In this document: in pieces, positions 54,445 to 62,867 of the stretch | How the letters are laid out: the number at the start of each line of letters is the position of its first letter | Position numbering within the stretch: position 1 is the stretch's first letter | Assembly (NCBI GenBank): GCA_963738305.1 | Contig: CAVTVU010000001.1 | Span: 124,001 to 188,000, forward strand | DNA: 64,000 nucleotides | Source: JBBRHQ01 sp963738305 | GTDB taxonomy: Bacteria; Actinomycetota; Thermoleophilia; Solirubrobacterales; 70-9 | Reading direction: 5' to 3' | Translations under genes and position numbers: made by a program | Notes under the pieces: model-generated | Seen by the model: only the letters and a program-made list of their open reading frames with translations | Database searches by the model: none | Told to the model about the DNA's origin: nothing

Positions 54445-54824
54445 CAGTCACCCTCCACGGCCGCGCCCCCCGCAAGGAGGTCCCGGAGGATCGAACGCAT
54501 GTCGAACGACATCAGCGAGGAGAGGACGAAGCGCTCGGTCACGACCACCGCGGTCAGCCCGCCGTGGCGGAGGGCGAACACCTCGCCCTGCTCGGTCGCG
54601 ATGTGCACTTGCTCGGCGGGCTCGCCGCCGGCGCGATCAGCGGCAGCGAGGAGGGCCGCCGCGGCGTCCTGCCACTCGGCGCTGTCGCCATCGGCGGCCA
54701 GGATCTCGGCGTCCGGCCCAAGGATCGCGGCGCCGCGCAGGTCGGGCGACATCCCGGCGAGAAAGGCCAGCGCGCCGGCTGCCTGCTCGCTCGAAACCGC
54801 CTCCGGGGCTGTGCCATCGGCCAT
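54444..54824 (-). CDS. roadblock/LC7-like protein
   Basis: 126 aa with the alpha-beta pattern of roadblock/LC7 proteins: GAAILGPDAEILAADGDSAEWQDAAAALLAAADRAG, EQVHIATEQGEVFALRHGGLTAVVVTERFVLSSLMSFDMRSILRDLL. Such proteins usually regulate small GTPases, none of which is in the window. First gene of the roadblock, 73-aa, tldD, pmbA unit. ATG 54824. Confidence 0.6.
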   Translation of the reverse strand: MADGTAPEAVSSEQAAGALAFLAGMSPDLRGAAILGPDAEILAADGDSAEWQDAAAALLAAADRAGGEPAEQVHIATEQGEVFALRHGGLTAVVVTERFVLSSLMSFDMRSILRDLLAGGAAVEGD

Positions 54825-54844
54825 CTCGGTGAAAATACCGGCCC

Positions 54845-54994
54845 GTGCCCCTCGCGAGAGCCTCGTGGATCGCCGTCGTCGCCGTCTGCGCCATAGCAGC
54901 GGTGCTGTTCGCCGTGAGCGGCTACACGGGCTACGCGATCACGGTCTCCGCAGTCGGGCTGGCCGCGGCGGTCAACCTGCTGCCGCCCCGCTAG
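54845..54994 (+). CDS. 49-aa two-helix membrane protein
   Basis: GTG 54845 to TAG 54994: VPLARASWIAVVAVCAIAAV, LFAVSGYTGYAITVSAVGLA, AAVNLLPPR. Two hydrophobic helices joined by a Gly-Tyr turn. It fills the gap between divergent and convergent neighbours and has a complete frame with clean hydrophobic pattern. Function unknown. Confidence 0.5.
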   Translation: MPLARASWIAVVAVCAIAAVLFAVSGYTGYAITVSAVGLAAAVNLLPPR

Positions 54995-55002
54995 GTCTCG
55001 GC

Positions 55003-55911
55003 TCACCCTGCCCGGTAGGGGCCGGTGCCCTCGTCGGGGGACTTCAGCGAGGTCTCGGGCTCGACGTGGATCAGCACCTCGGCGGCGGGGATCTCGGCCT
55101 CGATCGCGTCGCGCATCTCATGGGCGAGGTGGTGGGCATGCTCGAGGCTCGTCCCCTTGCGGTACTGGACGTGGAAGTCGACGTAGCGCCTGCGCCCGGC
55201 GCGGCGGGCGCGGAGCTTGTGGTAGCCGGCGACCTCGGGAGTGCGGGCCGAGGCGATTGCCGCCTCGATCAGGTCCATCTCCTCGGCGGGGAGGGCCTCG
55301 TCGACGAGGACCCCCGAGGAGCGGCGGATGATGCGGATCCCCGCGACGACGATGACCGCGGCGACGATCAGGGCCGTGATCGAGTCGAACTGATCGAGGC
55401 CGGTGACCCCGACCAGCGCCAGGCCGAGCAGGACGCCGGCCGAGGTCATCGCGTCGGTGCGCAGGTGGGCGGCATCGCCCTCGAGAGCGAGCGACTCGTG
55501 TGTCCGTGCCGCTCGGGAGAGGACTCCCGAGACCGCCAGGTTGGCGACCAGCGAGACCCCCATCACCGCGATTCCGACACCCAGCCGCTCCACCTCGCTG
55601 CCGACCACCAGGCGATGGGTCGCCTCGAAGATGATGATCCCGGCGCCGACCAGGATCAACATCCCCTCGAGGGTCGCCGCCAGGCTTTCCACCTTCTCGT
55701 GACCGTATGGGTGCTCGACGTCGGCCGGCTCGTCTGCCTTTCGCACCGAGATGAAGGCGACGACCGAGGCGACCAGATCGATCAGCGAGTGGACCGCCTC
55801 GGTGATGATCGCGATCGAGCCGGTGATCGCGCCGGCCGCCAGCTTCAGCGCGATCAGCAGCGAGTTGGAGGCGATGGAGAGGCCGGCGGCCTCGGACTTG
55901 GTGCGAATCAC
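55003..55911 (-). CDS. cation diffusion facilitator (CDF) efflux transporter
   Basis: 302 aa, six helices plus cytoplasmic metal-binding domain. Helix II EAVHSLIDL and helix V GDAAHLRTDAMTS carry HxxxD metal sites (zinc-type). The C-terminal fold (YVDFHVQYRKGTSLEHAHHLAHEMRDAIE) is typical. GTG 55911 overlaps the rdgB stop (GTGA). Exports Zn2+, Mn2+ or Fe2+. Confidence 0.92.
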   Translation of the reverse strand: MIRTKSEAAGLSIASNSLLIALKLAAGAITGSIAIITEAVHSLIDLVASVVAFISVRKADEPADVEHPYGHEKVESLAATLEGMLILVGAGIIIFEATHRLVVGSEVERLGVGIAVMGVSLVANLAVSGVLSRAARTHESLALEGDAAHLRTDAMTSAGVLLGLALVGVTGLDQFDSITALIVAAVIVVAGIRIIRRSSGVLVDEALPAEEMDLIEAAIASARTPEVAGYHKLRARRAGRRRYVDFHVQYRKGTSLEHAHHLAHEMRDAIEAEIPAAEVLIHVEPETSLKSPDEGTGPYRAG

Positions 55912-56498
55912 GATCTGCCTTCCGCGGCATCGAGATGGGCGGCGAGGGCGCGGCCCGCCCTGCCCCGGTGACTGATCGCGTGCTTCGCGGCCGGCTCGAG
56001 CTCCGCCATCGTCCGCCGATCGGCGGGGCCGGTGTCGTCGGGGACGAACGCCGGGTCGTAGCCGAAGCCCCCGTCGCCGCGCTCCTTTTCGGCCAGCACT
56101 CCGGCGCAGCGGCCCTCGAAGAGGTGCTCGGTGCCGTCGGCATCGAGCAGGGCGATCACGCAGACGTAGGCGACCCGCCGGTCCCCGCCGGCCGCACCGA
56201 CCTCGGCCATCAGCTTCTCCAGATTCTCGGCGTCGGAGGCGTCGGGCCCCGCGTAGCGCGCCGAGCGCACCCCCGGGCGCCCGCCGAGGGCCTCAGCCTC
56301 GATCCCCGAGTCGTCGGCGATCGAGGGCTCGCCGGTCGCCTCCCTCGCGGCACGTGCCTTGATCAGCGCGTTGGCGGCGAACGTCTCGCCGCTCTCGGGG
56401 GGCAGCTCTATCCCGGGAGGCAGCGGGCGGAGCTCGGCATCGGGCAGGATCTCGGCCAGCTCGCGCAGCTTGTGCTCGTTGCGCGTGGCGAGGATCAA
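55908..56498 (-). CDS. rdgB: non-canonical purine NTP pyrophosphatase (RdgB/HAM1)
   Basis: 196 aa: ATRNEHKLRELAEIL, DDSGIEAEALGGRPGVRSARYAG, GFGYDPAFVPDD and KHAISHRGRA. TTG 56498 overlaps the rph TGA (TTGA). Removes ITP and XTP from nucleotide pools. rph-rdgB is a common pairing. Confidence 0.95.
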   Translation of the reverse strand: MILATRNEHKLRELAEILPDAELRPLPPGIELPPESGETFAANALIKARAAREATGEPSIADDSGIEAEALGGRPGVRSARYAGPDASDAENLEKLMAEVGAAGGDRRVAYVCVIALLDADGTEHLFEGRCAGVLAEKERGDGGFGYDPAFVPDDTGPADRRTMAELEPAAKHAISHRGRAGRALAAHLDAAEGRS

Positions 56499-57220
56499 GT
56501 CGCCGCAGCCCGCTCCTGCGCCTCCCGCAGCCGGGCGATTCCGCCCTCGGCCAGCTCGAGCAGCTCGTCGAGCGAGGCCCGCGAGAGCGGCGTTCGCTCT
56601 GCTGTGGCCTGGACCTCCACGAGCCCGCCGTCGGAGGTCATGACGACATTGGCATCGACCTCCGCGGCCGAGTCCTCGGCGTAGTCGAGGTCGCAGAGGG
56701 CCCGCCCGTCGACCATCCCGGCGCCGACCGCCGCGACCGATCCCGTGAACGGGGAGGTCTCTATCTCGCCCTCCTCCAGCAGCCCTCCGAGCGCCAGCCG
56801 CAAGGCGACGTGACCGCCGGTGATCGCCGCGCAGCGAGTGCCCCCGTCGGCCTGGAGCACGTCGCAGTCGACGTAGACGGTGCGCTCCCCGAGGGCTTCG
56901 AAGTCCATCACCACCCGCAGCGCGCGGCCGATCAGGCGCTGGATCTCGACCGAGCGCCCGTCCTGCTTGCCGCGCGAGATGTCACGTTCCTTGCGATCGC
57001 CGGTCGAGGCGGGCAGCATTGCGTACTCGGCGGTCACCCAACCCCGACCCCGGCCCTCCATCCAGCGCGGCACCCTGGAGCTGATCGAGGCGGTGCAGAT
57101 CACCTTGGTCTGCCCGATCGAGATCAGCGCTGAGCCGTCGGCGGTGGCGACGTAGCCCGGCTCGATCGAGACCGGGCGGATCTCGGCCGGGCCGCGGTCA
57201 TAGCTGCGGGCATCGGGCAT
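56495..57220 (-). CDS. rph: ribonuclease PH
   Basis: 241 aa: phosphorolytic 3' exoribonuclease for tRNA ends. GWVTAEYAMLPASTGDRKERD, RSVEIQRLIGRALR, DCDVLQADGGTRCAAITG and DLDYAEDSAAEVDANVVMTS are diagnostic. ATG 57220. First gene of rph-rdgB-CDF. Confidence 0.96.
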   Translation of the reverse strand: MPDARSYDRGPAEIRPVSIEPGYVATADGSALISIGQTKVICTASISSRVPRWMEGRGRGWVTAEYAMLPASTGDRKERDISRGKQDGRSVEIQRLIGRALRVVMDFEALGERTVYVDCDVLQADGGTRCAAITGGHVALRLALGGLLEEGEIETSPFTGSVAAVGAGMVDGRALCDLDYAEDSAAEVDANVVMTSDGGLVEVQATAERTPLSRASLDELLELAEGGIARLREAQERAAAT

Positions 57221-57275
57221 CGGGGCAGTCTCTCAGAGGCCCGGAGGGCTTCGGCGCTCGCTTCGGCGCTCAAGT

Positions 57276-57313
57276 GAAAAGACCGGGCGACCGGCCCGCG
57301 CAGCCGCCCGGTC
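57276..57313 (-). terminator. rho-independent terminator of the truncated gene
   Basis: GACCGGGCG...CGCCCGGTC is a perfect 9-bp stem followed on the minus strand by TTTTC, 8 nt after the TAG of the gene remnant at 57321. It is the natural terminator of the interrupted gene. Confidence 0.7.
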
Positions 57314-57320
57314 CAGGTCA

Positions 57321-57405
57321 CTACTTGAAGGACACCTTGTTGACCGCCTCCTTGATCTTGTTGACGATCACGTCGGCCAGCTCGGTGCCCTGCTTGCCGT
57401 TTAGA
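57321..57405 (-). pseudogene. 3' remnant of a host gene cut at the integration site
   Basis: On the minus strand the last 25 or so codons of an open frame (GKQGTELADVIVNKIKEAVNKVSFK, written here as the end of a longer frame) stop at TAG 57321 and are followed by their own terminator. No start codon and no body lie upstream; instead the serine recombinase gene begins at 57425 on the other strand. This is what an attL junction inside a gene's 3' end looks like. Parent gene not identified. Confidence 0.55.
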
Positions 57406-57410
57406 GGAGA

Positions 57411-57416
57411 TAGGCT
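57411..57416 (+). promoter_or_regulatory. -10 hexamer TAGGCT of the recombinase gene
   Basis: TAGGCT followed by 8 nt and ATG 57425: leaderless spacing. It lies at the element edge, so expression would not depend on the flanking chromosome. Confidence 0.45.
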
Positions 57417-57424
57417 AGGGGCGA

Positions 57425-58876
57425 ATGCGACTGGATGGCTACGTCAGGGTTTCGCGGATCGCCGGCCGAGAGGGCGAGCGATTCATCTCCCCCAACGAGC
57501 AACGGAGGGCCATCGAAGGCTGGGCAAAGACACATGGGCATCAGGTTGTCCGTATCCACCACGATCTCGACCAGTCCGGAGCATCGAAGGACCGGCCCGG
57601 GCTCGGCGCCGCTATGGATCGGGTCGAGGCGGGCACAGTCAAGGGAATCGTCGTTGCCAAGCTCGACCGGTTTGGTCGCTCGGTTGTTCAACAGGCCGAT
57701 CTGCTGAGTCGTTTGCGCGATTCCGGTGGATCCCTATTCGCAGTCGCGGAAGGCATCGATACAAGCGGAGCAACAGGCAGCATGGTCGCCACCATCCTTG
57801 GCGCGATCGCAGAATGGGAATTGGATCGCATCCGGGGCAACTGGCGGGGGGCTCGGTCCAGTGCCGTCGAGCGCGGAGTGTTCGTCGGCGGAACGGTTCC
57901 GCTCGGCTACCGCAAGGACGTGGGCGAGGACGGCAAGGGCAGTGGCCGGCTAACCCCTAACCGCGACGGCCGGATCGTTCGGCAGCTCTTCGAGAAGCGC
58001 GTTGCCGGGGAATCATGGTCCCACCTGGCTGAATGGCTCGCCAATAATACGGGGCGTCCGTGGAGCGTCGGAGCCGTTCGGCATTTGATTGCCAACCGGA
58101 CCTATCTTGGCGAGATCCATGGCGGACAAGGACTTGTGAACGCCAAGGCTCACAAGCCGATCACCGACCGGGCCACCTTCGAGGCAGCCAACGCGGTGAA
58201 AGGCGTCGTTCCCGCTCGCTCCGGCAACGCATCCGGGCTCCTCTCCGGCGTCTTGCGCTGCGCTGCCTGCCGTTATGCCATGAAGCCCTCGATGAATAAG
58301 AGCCGCCACGGCAAGCCCTTCCTGGAGTACCGCTGCAAGGGCGGGCGGAGGGAGAACGCTTCGCGCTGCCCGAGCCCTGCGTCGATCTCTGCACGAGTCA
58401 TCGAACCCTTTGTCGTGGCTGCCTTCTTCGATGGCATCGGGGAGTACCGAGCGAGCCGTCTGGGTGATGAGGAGGCCGTGGAGCACGCCAGACAGCACCT
58501 CGTCGACGCGGAGGCCGAACGCGACGCCGCACTTGACACGCGTCTCCAGGACGCATTAGCCGGCGACAACTCCGATGCCTATGTCCGGCTCGTCAGGGCG
58601 CGGCAGCGAGCCGTAGACAAAGCCACAGCAGCTCTTGCGGAGGCGCAGGGCGCTTCCATCGAGTTGCCCGACGTTGACTTTGCGGAGCTTTGGCCGGACC
58701 TCTCCATGCAGGACCAGCGCCGCTTGCTCGCGTCAGCCCTCGAAGCGGTCTTCATTCGCCGGGGCGTCGAGGTTGACGAGCGGACCTTCATCGCTTGGCG
58801 GGGCGACGGAATTGAGCTTCCCGTGCGCGGCCGTCGTTGGACCCCCAGGCCGTTCGAGTTTCCAGCCCCAGCCTGA
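57425..58876 (+). CDS. large serine recombinase (integrase)
   Basis: 483 aa. N-terminal resolvase domain with catalytic Ser in YVRVSRIAG and the Arg-rich KLDRFGRSVV, recombinase domain (PLGYRK; GRIVRQLFEKRVAG; RTYLGEIHGG), zinc ribbon (LRCAACRYAM...YRCKGG...SRCPSP), coiled coil (HARQHLVDAEAERDAALDTRL) and a C-terminal recombinase tail. It performs site-specific att recombination. GC content and codon use are slightly lower than the flanking chromosome (more AT-ending codons), consistent with transfer. Confidence 0.95.
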   Translation: MRLDGYVRVSRIAGREGERFISPNEQRRAIEGWAKTHGHQVVRIHHDLDQSGASKDRPGLGAAMDRVEAGTVKGIVVAKLDRFGRSVVQQADLLSRLRDSGGSLFAVAEGIDTSGATGSMVATILGAIAEWELDRIRGNWRGARSSAVERGVFVGGTVPLGYRKDVGEDGKGSGRLTPNRDGRIVRQLFEKRVAGESWSHLAEWLANNTGRPWSVGAVRHLIANRTYLGEIHGGQGLVNAKAHKPITDRATFEAANAVKGVVPARSGNASGLLSGVLRCAACRYAMKPSMNKSRHGKPFLEYRCKGGRRENASRCPSPASISARVIEPFVVAAFFDGIGEYRASRLGDEEAVEHARQHLVDAEAERDAALDTRLQDALAGDNSDAYVRLVRARQRAVDKATAALAEAQGASIELPDVDFAELWPDLSMQDQRRLLASALEAVFIRRGVEVDERTFIAWRGDGIELPVRGRRWTPRPFEFPAPA

Positions 58877-58935
58877 CCTCTCGCGCAGAATGGTGGCGAG
58901 TGTGTTCTCGAATGCCTTGCGAGCAGCTGCTGGAA

Positions 58936-59307
58936 TCACGCCGCCACCTCGAACGCCGGCGGAACCCGTGCCCCGCAGTTCTCGCAGCGCCAGGGACCAC
59001 CCCCCGGCGTCTCGCTGTGCAGCGGCCGATCGCAGCAAGGGCCTGCCAGAGCCTCGGGTAAGCGATATGGACGACTCTTCCAGGGCGCCCCGGCGGACCT
59101 GCACTCATCACAGAAGCGGGTGTTAGAGCGGCGTGGGGTGAAGTCCCCGCCGCAGCACTGGCAGGGCTTGGAGACAAGCAGGCCGCTGCCGCGGTGCCAT
59201 CGTTGGCGACAATTCCGGTCCGGGCAGAACTTCGCGTCCGAGCGATAGCCGGCGAGGGGTCGGCCGCAAAGCACGCAGAAACCGGGCCTCTCGGCGTTTG
59301 CGATCAC
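58936..59307 (-). CDS. multi-zinc-finger protein
   Basis: 123 aa with five CxxC-type pairs: FCVLCGRPLAG, FCPDRNCRQRW, PCQCCGGDF, RFCDECRSAG and WRCENCGARVP. Start GTG 59307 overlaps the preceding stop (GTGA); an upstream ATG at 59403 lies inside that gene and is not needed. Probable nucleic-acid-binding protein of the element. Convergent to the recombinase. Confidence 0.65.
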   Translation of the reverse strand: MIANAERPGFCVLCGRPLAGYRSDAKFCPDRNCRQRWHRGSGLLVSKPCQCCGGDFTPRRSNTRFCDECRSAGAPWKSRPYRLPEALAGPCCDRPLHSETPGGGPWRCENCGARVPPAFEVAA

Positions 59308-59588
59308 GATTCGCCTCCGCCTAGCCGAGTTGATTTCTCCTGCGCCAGTGCGTGGAGTTGGGCCACGGCGGCCAATCCCGCCTCGCGGTCGTCCCCTTGA
59401 CATACCTCGAAGGCAGCTTCCAGCAGTCGATCCTTGCGGGGGCTCGGAGGGAGGTTGAGCACCGCGCGGCTGGCCCGCTCGTAGATCTCCGGAAGGGGTG
59501 TCAGTGGCTTCTCCGGCTTGGCGGTATCCGTGCCTGAGGCGGAGGGTGTCAGGGTGTCAGCCCACATAGGGCCTGTGACACCTGACAC
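59304..59588 (-). CDS. small helical protein of the element
   Basis: 94 aa (or 87 aa from the second ATG at 59567). LPEIYERASRAVLNLPPSPRKDRLLEAAFEVCQGDDREAGLAAVAQLHALAQEK forms a helical core. It overlaps the 3' end of the ATPase gene. No family recognised; operon position suggests a replication accessory. Confidence 0.5.
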   Translation of the reverse strand: MSGVTGPMWADTLTPSASGTDTAKPEKPLTPLPEIYERASRAVLNLPPSPRKDRLLEAAFEVCQGDDREAGLAAVAQLHALAQEKSTRLGGGES

Positions 59589-60600
59589 CCTCCGCCACTT
59601 CTTGTTTCGCCCCGCTCGATCAAGCCACGTCGCGCCATCTCATCGAGGGAGCGCCTGACGGTCTGATCCTTGGGGTGCCTTTCCAGCTTGCGGGCGAGGT
59701 CAGCCGTGGTGAGCTGGCCAAGAAGCTCCCAGAGCTTCGGCTTCAGCCCCTGCCTGACCGGAGCTTCGGCGACCCGGTCGGCGCCCTCGAAGGGATCGGT
59801 CTCCGAAACGAACACCAGACCGCCCTCGACGCCGATCCGCAGCCAGAGTCGTTCGGGCTCGGCAGCGAAGCGCATCTTGGAGCAGGAGAGATGGCGGCGC
59901 TGAAGGTCCTCGTCTCCATCGGCGCGGGCGAGATGGAAGGAGGCGTCGATTGCAGCCTGAATCGCCGAGCTGCCCCGGTAGGTCTTCCCGCCCTTCTTCG
60001 AGTGGTGGACAAGGAGCACCGAGATCCCCAACGACTGAGCGAGACGCCTGATCGGGGTGATCGCCGCCTCAGTTTCTGCGGAGTCGTTCTCTTCGAGCCC
60101 CGGAGCGAGCGACCGCAACGAGTCGAGTACCAGGAGGTCCGGCTCGTGCTTGCGTACGAGTTGCTCCAGCTCGTCGAAGTGCTTCCTGAGATCGAAGCCG
60201 TCGCCGGCCTGGATGACGTAGAAGCCCTCGGCGGCACCCCCAGTGACCGCACACGCCGGTGCGTCTCCCATTCGCCGTTCTCGGCGTCGACGTACATGAC
60301 GACGCCTCGCTCGGTGGAGCGAGCGGCGAGGGACTCTCCGCAAACAACGGCGCACCCGAATGCGGCGGCCAGCATGCTCTTGCCGACGCCGGGCTCTGAG
60401 TAGATCATCGTCACCGCGCCGTCGGCGACGAGGTCCTGAATGCGCCACGGGACCGGGGGTGGATCGGTGGTCGCCATTCGCCTTACGTCGAGCTCACGCA
60501 GGCGTTGAGCTCGTCGGGGCTCCGGTTCGAGCGTTTCACCGAACCCCAGCTCGATGGGAAGATCGATTCCCCCAGGCGGGTCGCGTTCAAGCAGCGACAT
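59549..60600 (-). CDS. RecA/RepA-like AAA ATPase with C-terminal winged helix, one frameshift
   Basis: About 350 aa. Walker A SEPGVGKSML, Walker B LLVLDSLRSL, the LVHHSKKGGKTYRGSSAIQAAIDASF sensor region of AAA_25/RepA-type helicases, and a C-terminal winged helix (LTTADLARKLERHPKDQTVRRSLDEMARRGLI). Shift near 60235. ATG 60600. Replicative helicase-like ATPase of plasmids, phages and integrative elements. Confidence 0.8.
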
Positions 60601-61183
60601 GCCGGTCCTCCCTTGCGGATCTGTTGATGTAGGCCTTGAGAACGCAGCCGTAGTCCGCGTCGTCGAGCAGCCGCTTATAGGCCTCCTCGCCGTCGCGTTG
60701 GAGAACGTCGCGGGTATCCATGCCATCGGGCAAGCGCACCCGACGCGCCCATGGCAGCGAAGGCCAAACCTCACCGAGGAGGGAGCGACCGGCCTCATCG
60801 GCGTCGAAGCTCAGGTAGATGATCGGGAATCGCCTGAGCAGCGGAGCCCACTCGGGCTTCCATGAGGAGGCTCCTGGGATTCCAAGGACCGGCGTTCTGG
60901 GAGAGGCTCGCCTCAGCGACCAAGCGCAGGACTCGCCCTCCACGACGAAGGCCACCGTGCCCCCTAAACGAAGCGTTTCGAGCCCGTAGGGAATCTGCGG
61001 CCGTGCGGGACCGAGCCATCGAGCGGCGCCATCGAGGCGGATCAGCTTCTCCCGGTAGAGCCGATCGTCGATGGTGCGGTAGGGGATTACCCAGCCATCA
61101 CCGTAGTTGGGGTCGATGATCGGACAGACGCCGAAATGCTCGAGGAGATCATCGGCGCCGAGGCCCTTGAAGGTCGCTGTCAT
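60587..61183 (-). CDS. Toprim-domain primase-like protein
   Basis: 198 aa. Toprim motifs FVVEGESCAW (Glu) and IYLSFDADEAGRSL (DxD) with a winding region PDGMDTRDVLQRDGEEAYKRLL. No N-terminal zinc-binding or polymerase core is present, so it is a short phage/plasmid-type primase. ATG 61183 overlaps the preceding TGA (TGATG). The stop overlaps the ATPase start by 14 nt. Confidence 0.78.
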   Translation of the reverse strand: MTATFKGLGADDLLEHFGVCPIIDPNYGDGWVIPYRTIDDRLYREKLIRLDGAARWLGPARPQIPYGLETLRLGGTVAFVVEGESCAWSLRRASPRTPVLGIPGASSWKPEWAPLLRRFPIIYLSFDADEAGRSLLGEVWPSLPWARRVRLPDGMDTRDVLQRDGEEAYKRLLDDADYGCVLKAYINRSAREDRHVAA

Positions 61184-61713
61184 CACACGACCTCCTCGAT
61201 GCCGGCGCGAGCAGCTAGCTCAGCGAGAACCCCTGGAAGGATCTTGCTGATGTGAGTGAGGCGCCCCCGCCCGGAAGGCGGAGGCTCGGGATCGCCTCCC
61301 TCGTCGTCGGGGCCGGCTCGTGTCGCCGTGACACGACGGCTGCCACGAGTGCGAGGCGCCGACGGTCGGGCCTCGCGGGTTGCTCCGGGAGCATAGGCTG
61401 AGCCACGTCGCCGGTGCTGACGCACGATGTCGGCGTGAATCGGGATGATCTGCTTGAGGTGGCGGCGCTGCTCGCTTGCCCGCAGTCGTTCGAAAAGCAT
61501 CCGCTCCACGTCCGCGGCGTACCCTGATGGATCCCGAAGGCGCTTCTGGGCGAAGTGGTGGGCAAGATCCGAGTTCCCGACGTGGCGGGCAAGCTTGCGG
61601 TCGAGCCGGTTCGGCCGCGCCTCGGAGTTCGCCCTCCTCGGCTGTTCCTCAATGAACGGGTCCGACAGGTGCTCGCCGTGTGGATCAGATGGGGGGCTGA
61701 CCGAGTAGCGCAT
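61183..61713 (-). CDS. basic protein of unknown function, element operon
   Basis: 176 aa, very Arg-rich. A helical middle (NRLDRKLARHVGNSDLAHHFAQKRLRDPSGYAADVERMLFERLRAS; IIPIHADIVRQHRRRG), a disordered Pro/Arg linker, and an end ISKILPGVLAELAARAGIEEVV. Chosen over the competing frame because its TGA overlaps the primase ATG. Probable DNA-binding or replication-initiation accessory. Confidence 0.5.
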   Translation of the reverse strand: MRYSVSPPSDPHGEHLSDPFIEEQPRRANSEARPNRLDRKLARHVGNSDLAHHFAQKRLRDPSGYAADVERMLFERLRASEQRRHLKQIIPIHADIVRQHRRRGSAYAPGATREARPSAPRTRGSRRVTATRAGPDDEGGDPEPPPSGRGRLTHISKILPGVLAELAARAGIEEVV

Positions 61714-62051
61714 GACACTGGTAGAGGTGCTTCATCGTCATCCCGAGGATGGTAGGCGACACCGCGGACGGCATCGCGCGACAGCGCCGCACCTCGGTGC
61801 GGCGCGGCCCGCGACTAGATGAAGATGGCCTCTACCTTGACGGCCAGACCACAAGGTAGGGCGGGCGTCGGACGTCCTCGCCGGGCGGCATCCAAACACT
61901 GCCAGCCACCAATGCGCAGCCCAGAGTCGAATCCAGGTCCCGGAAACGCAACGAGCTCGCCGAACCAACGGGTCGTGCTGCACCCGTGCTCTGGCTCTTG
62001 CCGATTCACAGTTCAGCCGCAAGCCTTCACCACGCTCGCCAGGATGCGTCG
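61714..62051. other. 338-bp stretch without a supported gene
   Basis: A 64-codon minus-strand frame (61815-62009) is open but lacks a ribosome site and any family resemblance. No tRNA, repeat or clear terminator seen. It would hold the promoter of the element operon (minus strand). Confidence 0.4.
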
Positions 62052-62867
62052 CTAGGGGCAGCCGTCTTGGCCAGCGGGACCGCAGCGGAAGGTGATCCCG
62101 TCGAGGGAGACCGCACGGTTGTACTGCGACGAGGGGGCCACAACCGCTCCACTTGAGGACTCGACAGTCAGGACGACAAACTCCGGTTGGGTGCCCTCGT
62201 AGAAGCCCACGAATCGTTCCCTCTTGGCCGGGCGATATCCGGCCGGCAGGTTAAAGATGACTCCCGCAAGTGGCTCTCCGTTCGAAGGGTTCGTCAGGCA
62301 GGTCTGGGCAATACCTCGGAGATGGACGAATCCGAACGGGTCCCGGTAATAGCCGACCCTGTTGTAGATGTCCGGCGTGCTGTTGTACCAACCGGGCACC
62401 ACGCTCGCACAGCTACTTCCGTCGTTGTCGGGGAGCCCGGCTGAGGTGAACGTCGCTCCGCCGGCGAGCACGAACGCCGCGGAGTTGAGGCCGTCTAGAA
62501 GGTCCGCGTCTAGTCCTGAGCCACTCCCGTCGACACCCAGAAGCTTTGCGAGGACTTGGGCGGCCGTGTCAGGAGAGCCGTCTGCGCCCGGGAGGCCCGG
62601 AATCCCCTGGTCTCCCTTTGCGCCCTTGTCTCCCTTTGCGCCCTTGTCTCCCTTATCCCCCGTTTGGCCCCGAGGCCCCCTGGGGCCGGGAATCAGCCGA
62701 ATGTGGTGCACAGCCCGATTGGCCTTCCGCGCCAGCCTTAGGGCTTTCTTGGCGATTCGGGTGGATGCTGAATTTGAGCCCGAGTGTCCCGAGCCAGCAA
62801 GGGCAGGAACGACCACCGAGATCGCTGCCACCAGCGCCAGCCCGATCAGCACGTAGCGCACCCTCAC
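62052..62867 (-). CDS. secreted collagen-like repeat protein
   Basis: 271 aa. GTG 62867, 7 nt after a TAGCGT hexamer on the minus strand (62880-62875). Signal peptide YVLIGLALVAAISVVVPALA, a basic helix, then about a dozen Gly-X-Y triplets (GPRGPRGQTGDKGDKGAKGD and on), then a beta-rich C-terminal head with three Cys (SSCAS, QTCLT, RCGPAGQDGC). Resembles phage tail-fibre or surface adhesin heads. Function unknown. Confidence 0.75.
   Translation of the reverse strand: MRVRYVLIGLALVAAISVVVPALAGSGHSGSNSASTRIAKKALRLARKANRAVHHIRLIPGPRGPRGQTGDKGDKGAKGDKGAKGDQGIPGLPGADGSPDTAAQVLAKLLGVDGSGSGLDADLLDGLNSAAFVLAGGATFTSAGLPDNDGSSCASVVPGWYNSTPDIYNRVGYYRDPFGFVHLRGIAQTCLTNPSNGEPLAGVIFNLPAGYRPAKRERFVGFYEGTQPEFVVLTVESSSGAVVAPSSQYNRAVSLDGITFRCGPAGQDGCP

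Larger units (their letters stand above)
57406..61713. mobile_element. integrated element (serine-recombinase type), left end; right end not located
   Basis: Begins between the gene remnant and the recombinase gene. Contents: large serine recombinase, zinc-finger protein, small protein, RecA-like helicase ATPase, Toprim primase-like protein and a basic unknown protein, the last five in one overlapping minus-strand operon. This is an actinobacterial integrative-element or phage replication module. No second copy of the junction sequence was found before position 64000, so the element may extend past the window. No capsid or conjugation genes seen. Confidence 0.6.

Noticed and set aside
61815..62009. 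64-codon minus-strand frame
   Set aside because: No ribosome site, no homologous feel, irregular composition.
62600..62665. Tandem 18-bp repeat suggestive of a CRISPR or minisatellite
   Set aside because: It encodes the Gly-X-Y triplets of the collagen-like protein in frame; no spacers.
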